A stretch of 64,000 nucleotides of DNA from Streptomyces corallincola (GTDB lineage Bacteria; Actinomycetota; Actinomycetes; Streptomycetales; Streptomycetaceae), in assembly GCF_019104725.1 (NCBI RefSeq), contig NZ_JAHRXF010000016.1, forward strand, positions 56,194-120,193, written 5' to 3'. The translations under genes were made by a program, and so were the position numbers. A model generated the notes under the pieces. The model searched no databases. It was not told the DNA's origin and was given only the letters and a program-made list of their open reading frames with translations. This document shows, piece by piece, positions 58,036 through 64,000 of this stretch. The stretch's first letter is position 1; every line of letters begins with the position of its first letter.

Positions 58036-60111
58036 ATGAGCACGCAGACATCCGATGCCTTCGAGTGGACCGACCTGGACCGCCGTGCCGTGGACACCGC
58101 CCGGCTGCTCGCGGCGGACGCCGTGCAGAAGGTGGGCAACGGCCACCCCGGCACGGCGATGAGCCTGGCCCCGGCCGCGTACACGATCTTCCAGAAGACG
58201 ATGCGTCACGACCCGGCGGACCCGGAGTGGGCGGGCCGCGACCGCTTCGTCCTCTCCCCGGGCCACACCTCGCTGACCCTCTACACCCAGCTCTACCTCG
58301 CCGGGTACGAGCTGGAGCTGGACGACCTCAAGGCGTTCCGCACGCACGGTTCCCGGACCCCGGGTCACCCGGAGTACGGCCACACGGCCGGGGTGGAGAC
58401 CACCACCGGGCCGCTCGGCCAGGGTGTCGCCAACGCCGTCGGCATGGCGATGGCCGCCCGCTACGAGCGCGGCCTGTTCGACCCGGAGGCCCCCGAGGGC
58501 ACCTCCCCCTTCGACCACACCATCTGGGCGATCGTCTCCGACGGCGACCTGGAGGAGGGCGTCTCCGCCGAGGCGTCCTCGATGGCCGGACACCAGAAGC
58601 TCGGCAACCTCGTCCTCGTCTACGACGACAACCACATCTCCATCGAGGGCGACACCGCCACCGCCTTCTCCGAGGACGTGCTGGGGCGGTACGCGGCGTA
58701 CGGCTGGCACACCCAGCGGGTGACGCCCACCGACGACGGCGACATCGACGCCCCCGCGCTGCACGCGGCGCTGGAGGCGGCCCGTGCCGAGACCGGCCGC
58801 CCCTCGATCATCGCCCTGCGCACGGTCATCGCCTGGCCCGCGCCGAACGCCCGGAACACCGAGGCGTCGCACGGCTCCGCGCTCGGCGCCGAGGAGATCG
58901 CGGCGACGAAGCGGCTGCTCGGCTTCGACCCGGAGCGCACCTTCGAGGTAGCGGACGAGGTGATCGCGCACACCCGCCGCGCCCTGGACCGGGGCGCCGA
59001 GGCGCACGCCGCCTGGGACAAGCGGATCGCCGAGTGGCGCGCCGCCGCCCCGGAGCGGGCCGCGCTGTTCGACCGGATCGGCAAGGGCGAGCTGCCCGAG
59101 GGCTGGGAGGAGAAGCTCCCCGTCTTCGAGACCGGCAAGGCGGTCGCCACCCGCGCCGCGTCCGGCACGGTGCTCCAGGCACTCGGCCCGGTCGTGCCCG
59201 AGCTGTGGGGCGGCTCCGCCGACCTCGCCGGGTCCAACAACACCACCATCGACAAGGACAGCTCCTTCCTGCCGGTGGGCAACCCGCTCCCGGAGGCCGA
59301 CCCGTACGGCCGAACCGTGCACTTCGGAATCCGCGAGTTCTCGATGGCCGCCGAGATGAACGGCATCGCCCTGCACGGCAACACCCGGATCTACGGCGGC
59401 ACCTTCCTGGTGTTCTCCGACTACATGCGCAACGCCGTCCGCATGTCGGCGCTGATGCAGCTCCCGGTGACGTACGTCTGGACGCACGACTCCATCGGCC
59501 TCGGGGAGGACGGCCCGACCCACCAGCCGGTCGAGCACCTCGCCTCGCTGCGCGCCATTCCGGGCCTGAACGTCGTCCGCCCGGCCGACGCCAACGAGAC
59601 CGCGATCGCCTGGGCCGAGATCCTGAAGAGGCACACGACCGCCCCCGCCCCGCACGGGCTGGCGCTCACCCGCCAGGGCGTACCGGTCTACGCGCCGGAC
59701 CCGGACACCGCGAAGGGCGGCCGGGTGCTCATCGAGTCCTCGACGGCCACCCCGGAGGTGATCCTGATGGCGACCGGTTCCGAGGTGCAGCTCGCCGTCG
59801 CCGCGCGCGAGCTGCTGGAGGCCGAGGGCGTCGGCACCCGTGTGGTGTCGATGCCGTCCGTGGAGTGGTTCGAGGAGCAGCCGCGCGAGTACCGCGAGCG
59901 GGTGCTGCCGCCGGCCGTGAAGGCGCGTGTCGCCGTGGAGGCCGGGATTGGCCTCACCTGGTACCGGTTCGTCGGGGACGCCGGGCGGATCGTCTCCCTC
60001 GAACACTTCGGCGCCTCCGCCGACGCGGCGACCCTGTTCGCCGAGTTCGGCTTCACCCCCGAGAACGTCGCCGCCGCCGCCCGCGAGTCGCTGGCCGCCG
60101 CGCGCGCCTGA
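58036..60111 (+). CDS. tkt: Transketolase
   Basis: Thiamine-diphosphate enzyme of 691 residues of the non-oxidative pentose phosphate pathway, transferring two-carbon units between ketose and aldose phosphates. Motifs are [40 protein letters not shown], the ThDP-binding stretch [20 protein letters not shown] ending in [11 protein letters not shown], and the C-terminal-half motif [23 protein letters not shown] 58036 is preferred; GAGGA lies about 10 bases upstream and an in-frame TTG at 58030 has no ribosome site. It is first in the tkt-tal-zwf-opcA-pgi operon and follows an AT-rich palindrome. Confidence 0.97.
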   Translation: MSTQTSDAFEWTDLDRRAVDTARLLAADAVQKVGNGHPGTAMSLAPAAYTIFQKTMRHDPADPEWAGRDRFVLSPGHTSLTLYTQLYLAGYELELDDLKAFRTHGSRTPGHPEYGHTAGVETTTGPLGQGVANAVGMAMAARYERGLFDPEAPEGTSPFDHTIWAIVSDGDLEEGVSAEASSMAGHQKLGNLVLVYDDNHISIEGDTATAFSEDVLGRYAAYGWHTQRVTPTDDGDIDAPALHAALEAARAETGRPSIIALRTVIAWPAPNARNTEASHGSALGAEEIAATKRLLGFDPERTFEVADEVIAHTRRALDRGAEAHAAWDKRIAEWRAAAPERAALFDRIGKGELPEGWEEKLPVFETGKAVATRAASGTVLQALGPVVPELWGGSADLAGSNNTTIDKDSSFLPVGNPLPEADPYGRTVHFGIREFSMAAEMNGIALHGNTRIYGGTFLVFSDYMRNAVRMSALMQLPVTYVWTHDSIGLGEDGPTHQPVEHLASLRAIPGLNVVRPADANETAIAWAEILKRHTTAPAPHGLALTRQGVPVYAPDPDTAKGGRVLIESSTATPEVILMATGSEVQLAVAARELLEAEGVGTRVVSMPSVEWFEEQPREYRERVLPPAVKARVAVEAGIGLTWYRFVGDAGRIVSLEHFGASADAATLFAEFGFTPENVAAAARESLAAARA

Positions 60112-60131
60112 CACCACCGCAATCAGAAAAG

Positions 60132-61313
60132 ATGATCACTGTGACCGAAGCACTCTCCACGGCGGCCTCCACGCCGGGAGCCCTCAAGCGTCTCGCCGAC
60201 GAAGGCGTCTCGATCTGGCTCGACGACCTGTCGCGCACTCGGATCGCCTCGGGCGGCCTGGCCGGTCTGGTCGCGGACGGCGGTGTCGTGGGCGTGACCA
60301 CCAACCCCTCCATCTTCCAGGCGGCCATCGGCTCCGGCGCGGGCTACGAGGAGCAGCTCGCGGAGCTGGCCGTGCGGGGCGTGACGGTGGACGAGGCGGT
60401 GCGGATGATGACCACCGCCGACGTCCGCGCCGCCGCCGACGTCCTGGCCCCGGTGTACGCGACGTCGGACGGCCGGGACGGCCGGGTCTCCATCGAGGTG
60501 GACCCGCGTCTGGCGCACGACACGGTGGCGACCGTGGCCGAGGCCCGCCAGCTGGCCTGGCTGGTGGACCGCCCCAACGTGATGATCAAGATCCCGGCGA
60601 CCGGGGCGGGTCTGCCCGCGATCACCGAGGTCGTGGGGCTCGGGATCAGCGTCAACGTCACACTGATCTTCTCCCTGGACCGCTACCGCGAGGTGGTGGA
60701 CGCCTACCTCGCCGGTCTGGAGAAGGCCCGGGAGCGCGGTCTCGACCTCTCCGCGATCCACTCCGTGGCGTCGTTCTTCGTCTCCCGCGTGGATGCCGAG
60801 ATCGACGGGCGGCTCAGCGGGCTCGGCACCGACGAGGCCGCCGCGCTGAAGGGCCGCGCGGCCCTCGCCAACGCCCGCCTGGCCTACGCGGCGTACGAGG
60901 AGGTCTTCGGTTCGCTGCGCGGCACGACCCCGGCGAGCGCCCGCTGGAGCGCCCTCGCGGCGTCCGGCGCCCACCCGCAGCGTCCCCTGTGGGCGTCCAC
61001 CGGGGTGAAGGATCCGGCGTACAAGGACACCCTGTATGTGGACGAGCTCGTCGCGCCCGGCACGGTGAACACCATGCCGGAGGCGACGCTGCTCGCCGCC
61101 GCCGACCACGGTGACATCACCGGCGACACCGTGACCGGCGGCTACGCACGGGCACGCGCCGACCTCGCCGCCCTGGAGGGCCTCGGCATCTCCTACGACG
61201 AGGTGGTCCGCAAGCTGGAGGACGAGGGCGTGGCCAAGTTCGAGGCGGCCTGGCAGGACCTGCTGGACGCCGTCAGCGAGTCGCTGAGGAGCAAGGGAGT
61301 GGACGCGTCATGA
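60132..61313 (+). CDS. tal: Transaldolase
   Basis: Enzyme of 393 residues that moves a three-carbon dihydroxyacetone unit in the pentose phosphate pathway. The Schiff-base Lys is in [12 protein letters not shown]; other conserved blocks are [56 protein letters not shown] and [21 protein letters not shown]. It has the N-terminal extension of the long bacterial transaldolases. The ATG at 60132 is used, with only AAAAG nearby; GTG 60141 is an alternative start. Its stop overlaps the zwf ATG by 4 bases, so the two are translationally coupled. Confidence 0.96.
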   Translation: MITVTEALSTAASTPGALKRLADEGVSIWLDDLSRTRIASGGLAGLVADGGVVGVTTNPSIFQAAIGSGAGYEEQLAELAVRGVTVDEAVRMMTTADVRAAADVLAPVYATSDGRDGRVSIEVDPRLAHDTVATVAEARQLAWLVDRPNVMIKIPATGAGLPAITEVVGLGISVNVTLIFSLDRYREVVDAYLAGLEKARERGLDLSAIHSVASFFVSRVDAEIDGRLSGLGTDEAAALKGRAALANARLAYAAYEEVFGSLRGTTPASARWSALAASGAHPQRPLWASTGVKDPAYKDTLYVDELVAPGTVNTMPEATLLAAADHGDITGDTVTGGYARARADLAALEGLGISYDEVVRKLEDEGVAKFEAAWQDLLDAVSESLRSKGVDAS

Positions 61314-62917
61314 GCACCAAGGCCCCTGAGCCGGAGCGGCCGGCCGCACGGCCCGCCGCCGAGGCGGAGGCGCGGGTCCCGGCCGTCCCGGCCGACGACT
61401 GGGTGAACCCGCTGCGCGACGCGCGCGACCGGCGGCTGCCGCGGATCGCGGGCCCGTCCGGTCTGGTCATCTTCGGGGTGACCGGCGACCTGTCCCGCAA
61501 GAAGCTGATGCCGGCCGTGTACGACCTCGCCAACCGGGGTCTGCTGCCGCCGGGCTTCTCGCTGGTCGGCTTCGCCCGCCGCGACTGGGCGGACCAGGAC
61601 TTCGCCGAGGTCGTGCACGACGCGGTCAAGGAGCACGCCCGGACCCCGTTCCGCGAGGAGGTCTGGCAGCAGCTCGCCGAGGGCATGCGGTTCGTGCCCG
61701 GCGACTTCGACGACGACACCGCGTTCAAGCAGCTCAAGGATGCCGTGGACGAGCTGGACGCCTCGCGCGGCACCGGCGGGAACTTCGCGTACTACCTCTC
61801 GGTGCCGCCGAAGTTCTTCCCCAAGGTCGTCCAGCAGCTGAAGAAGCACGGCCTGGCCACCCCGCCCGAGGGTGCCTGGCGCCGCGCGGTGATCGAGAAG
61901 CCGTTCGGCCACGACCTGGCCAGCGCCATCGAGCTGAACCGCGTGGTCCACGAGGTGTTCGAGCCGGAGCAGGTCTTCCGGATCGACCACTACCTCGGCA
62001 AGGAGACCGTCCAGAACATCCTGGCGCTCCGCTTCGCCAACCAGATGTACGAGCCGGTCTGGAACCGCTCGTACGTGGACCACGTCCAGATCACGATGGC
62101 CGAGGACATCGGCATCGGAGGGCGGGCCGGGTACTACGACGGCATCGGCGCCGCCCGTGACGTCATCCAGAACCACCTGCTCCAGCTGATGGCGCTCACC
62201 GCGATGGAGGAGCCCATCGCCTTCGACGCCGAGGCGCTGCTCACCGAGAAGCTGAAGGTGCTCAAGTCGGTGCGGCTCCCCGACGACCTGGGCGCCTCCA
62301 CCGTGCGCGGGCAGTACGCGCAGGGGTGGCAGGGCGGCGAGAAGGTCATCGGCTACCTCGAAGAGGACGGCATCGACCCGGAGTCCGGGACGGACACCTA
62401 CGCGGCCGTGAAGCTGGAGATCGGCAACCGCCGCTGGGCGGGCGTCCCCTTCTATCTGCGCACCGGCAAGCGGCTGGGCCGCCGGGTCACCGAGATCGCG
62501 GTGGTCTTCAAGCGCGCCCCGCACTCCCCGTTCGACTCCACCGCCACCGAGGAACTGGGCCAGAACGCGGTCGTCATCCGCGTCCAGCCGGACGAGGGCA
62601 TGACCGTCCGGTTCGGTTCGAAGGTGCCGGGTACGTCGATGGAGATCCGGGACGTGTCGATGGACTTCGCCTACGGCGAGTCGTTCACCGAGTCCAGCCC
62701 GGAGGCGTACGAACGGCTCATCCTCGATGTGCTGCTCGGCGACGCCAACCTGTTCCCCCGCCACCAGGAAGTGGAAGAGTCCTGGAAGATCCTCGACCCG
62801 ATCGAGGAGCACTGGACCCGGCACGGCAGGCCGGCCCAGTACGCGTCGGGTACCTGGGGTCCTCGGGAGGCGGACGAGATGCTCGCACGAGACGGACGGA
62901 GCTGGCGCAGGCCATGA
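61310..62917 (+). CDS. zwf: Glucose-6-phosphate 1-dehydrogenase
   Basis: Enzyme of 535 residues that oxidises glucose-6-phosphate to 6-phosphogluconolactone and makes NADPH, entry to the pentose phosphate pathway. A Pro/Ala/Glu-rich N-terminus (about 45 residues) leads to the coenzyme-binding [36 protein letters not shown], the catalytic [19 protein letters not shown] and [20 protein letters not shown] follow. It has ATGA overlaps at both ends, with tal upstream and opcA downstream. GGGAG lies 10 bases before the ATG. Confidence 0.97.
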   Translation: MSTKAPEPERPAARPAAEAEARVPAVPADDWVNPLRDARDRRLPRIAGPSGLVIFGVTGDLSRKKLMPAVYDLANRGLLPPGFSLVGFARRDWADQDFAEVVHDAVKEHARTPFREEVWQQLAEGMRFVPGDFDDDTAFKQLKDAVDELDASRGTGGNFAYYLSVPPKFFPKVVQQLKKHGLATPPEGAWRRAVIEKPFGHDLASAIELNRVVHEVFEPEQVFRIDHYLGKETVQNILALRFANQMYEPVWNRSYVDHVQITMAEDIGIGGRAGYYDGIGAARDVIQNHLLQLMALTAMEEPIAFDAEALLTEKLKVLKSVRLPDDLGASTVRGQYAQGWQGGEKVIGYLEEDGIDPESGTDTYAAVKLEIGNRRWAGVPFYLRTGKRLGRRVTEIAVVFKRAPHSPFDSTATEELGQNAVVIRVQPDEGMTVRFGSKVPGTSMEIRDVSMDFAYGESFTESSPEAYERLILDVLLGDANLFPRHQEVEESWKILDPIEEHWTRHGRPAQYASGTWGPREADEMLARDGRSWRRP

Positions 62918-63840
62918 AGATCGATCTGACCGACACCACGGCAAGCAAGATCAACAAGGCGCTGGTGCAGGGGCGCCGGGCCATCGGCACCCCGGCCGTC
63001 GGCATGGTCCTGACGATGGTCATCGTCACGGACGAGGAGAACGCCTACGACTCGATCCGGGCCGCCGAGGAGGCCTCGCACGAGCACCCCTCGCGCACCC
63101 TGGTCGTCATCAAGCGGCACGCCCGCACCCTGCGCGACCGCACCACCTCCCGGCTGGACGCCGAGGTCCGGGTCGGCTCCGAGGCGGGCACCGGCGAGAC
63201 CGTGGTGCTGCGCACCTACGGCGAGGCGTCCGACCACGCCGACTCGGTCGTGCTGCCGCTGCTGCTGCCCGACGCCCCGGTCGTCGTGTGGTGGCCGGTG
63301 GACGCCCCGGAGAATCCGTCCGCCGACCCGCTGGGCGCGCTCGCCCAGCGCCGTATCACCGACCTGTACGCCGTGGAGCGTCCGCTCCAGGTGCTGGAGG
63401 GCCGGACCCGGACCTACGCGCCCGGCGACACCGACCTGGCGTGGACCCGGCTCACCCCGTGGCGCTCGATGCTGGCCGCCGCGCTGGACCAGGCCCGCGC
63501 GCGGGTGACGTCGGCGGCCGTGGAGGCCGAGGCGGAGAACCCGAGCGCGGAACTGCTGGCCCGCTGGCTGGAGGCCCGGCTCGGGGTCGCCGTGGAGCGG
63601 GTGGTGTCCGCCGGTCCGGTGGTCACCGCCGTACGCCTGGGCACCCCGAACGGCGAGGTCGTCATCGACCGCCCCGAGGGCCCGCTCGCCACGCTGACCC
63701 TGCCGGGCCAGCCGCCCCGGACCCTCGCCCTGAAGGTCCGCCCGACCTCCGAACTCATCGCCGAGGAGCTGCGCCGCCTCGACGCCGACGAGATGTACGC
63801 CGTCGCCCTGCGGGGCGAGGCCGCCAAGGAGAACGCCTGA
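62914..63840 (+). CDS. opcA: Glucose-6-phosphate dehydrogenase assembly protein OpcA
   Basis: Protein of 308 residues with no catalytic motif of its own. It is required in cyanobacteria and actinobacteria for assembly and redox-linked activation of glucose-6-phosphate dehydrogenase. Family-typical segments are [60 protein letters not shown] and PLGALAQRRITDLYAVERPL. The C-terminal half is a mixed alpha/beta domain ending RRLDADEMYAVALRGEA. It overlaps the zwf stop by four bases. The strict zwf-opcA order is the classic arrangement. Confidence 0.95.
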   Translation: MKIDLTDTTASKINKALVQGRRAIGTPAVGMVLTMVIVTDEENAYDSIRAAEEASHEHPSRTLVVIKRHARTLRDRTTSRLDAEVRVGSEAGTGETVVLRTYGEASDHADSVVLPLLLPDAPVVVWWPVDAPENPSADPLGALAQRRITDLYAVERPLQVLEGRTRTYAPGDTDLAWTRLTPWRSMLAAALDQARARVTSAAVEAEAENPSAELLARWLEARLGVAVERVVSAGPVVTAVRLGTPNGEVVIDRPEGPLATLTLPGQPPRTLALKVRPTSELIAEELRRLDADEMYAVALRGEAAKENA

Positions 63841-63841
63841 C

Positions 63842-64000
63842 ATGGCTCACACACCGTCAGACTCCGTCCGTCCGGTCGATCGCCCCGAGTGGGCGGCGCT
63901 GGTCGAACACCGTGACGCTCAACAGTTCACGTTGCGGGGGTTGTTCGCGTCCGATCCGGGTCGTGCGGAGCGGTTGACCGCGCGGGTCGGTGATCTGTAT
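63842..64000 (+). CDS. pgi: Glucose-6-phosphate isomerase, N-terminal fragment at window edge
   Basis: Only the first 53 residues are present, starting with ATG 63842 one base after the opcA stop; AAGGAG lies about 10 bases upstream. The sequence (RPEWAALVEHRDAQQFTLRG, LFASDPGRAERLTARVGDLY) matches the start of actinobacterial glucose-6-phosphate isomerases, which interconvert glucose-6-phosphate and fructose-6-phosphate. Its place at the end of tkt-tal-zwf-opcA supports this. The active site is outside the window. Confidence 0.82.
   Translation, partial: MAHTPSDSVRPVDRPEWAALVEHRDAQQFTLRGLFASDPGRAERLTARVGDLY

Overview
This 64-kb window is GC-rich, gene-dense chromosomal DNA of a Streptomyces. 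The evidence is an SsgA-like sporulation protein, a WhiB-family protein, an AfsR-type SARP regulator, two LacI-type sugar regulators, many secreted hydrolases with long signal peptides, GTG starts, 4-base GTGA/ATGA stop-start overlaps, and operator sequences of DasR and CebR type. From memory only, the gene order resembles the S. coelicolor segment around SCO6659 to SCO6730; this was not checked. I saw no tRNA, rRNA, insertion sequence, prophage or CRISPR array.

Layout. Bases 1-5.4 kb hold a secreted X-prolyl dipeptidyl-peptidase (cut by the window edge), a divergent secreted M1 metallopeptidase and an asparagine-permease-like transporter. From 5.4 to 10.1 kb a minus-strand fatty-acid operon encodes an acyl-CoA racemase/CoA-transferase, a thiolase and a FadB-like multifunctional protein, with a divergent saccharopine-dehydrogenase-like reductase. 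From 10.3 to 17.7 kb come endonuclease V, a small Rho_N-like protein, a secreted BNR-repeat protein, SsgD, an ABC-F protein behind a structured leader, dimethylargininase and a WhiB-like protein. From 17.8 to 24 kb come a LacI regulator, a divergent NHEJ pair (LigD-type polymerase and ATP-dependent ligase) and a large ATPase-TPR protein without a DNA-binding domain. From 24 to 31.5 kb come DUF2510 proteins, a TetR/PAP2/EamA locus with an iterated operator, and a Tat-exported phospholipase C. From 31.9 to 38.4 kb come a 1,244-residue AfsR-like regulator, a VanX-like dipeptidase, an ECF sigma factor and an NlpC/P60 cell-wall hydrolase.

From 38.5 to 46.9 kb a minus-strand locus (LacI, ABC solute-binding protein, two permeases, GH13 glucosidase, GH87 alpha-1,3-glucanase) looks like a complete system for degrading and importing alpha-1,3-glucan. 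From 47 to 51.9 kb come an unusual pair that may be a split MmyB/XRE regulator, a metallophosphoesterase coupled to a phosphopantetheinyl transferase, and an ATP-grasp enzyme. From 51.9 to 57.9 kb come a GH18 chitinase behind a DasR-like box, a GH4 glycosidase, a GH16 beta-glucanase behind two CebR-like boxes, and an AraC regulator. From 58 kb to the end is a pentose-phosphate operon: tkt, tal, zwf, opcA and pgi (cut by the window edge).

Two themes stand out. GH87, GH18 and GH16 enzymes, which together match the three main fungal-wall polymers (alpha-1,3-glucan, chitin, beta-1,3-glucan), lie within about 18 kb, each under a different apparent control. The ABC-F gene has a leader with a 3-codon upstream ORF and two mutually exclusive RNA helices, one of which covers its ribosome binding site.
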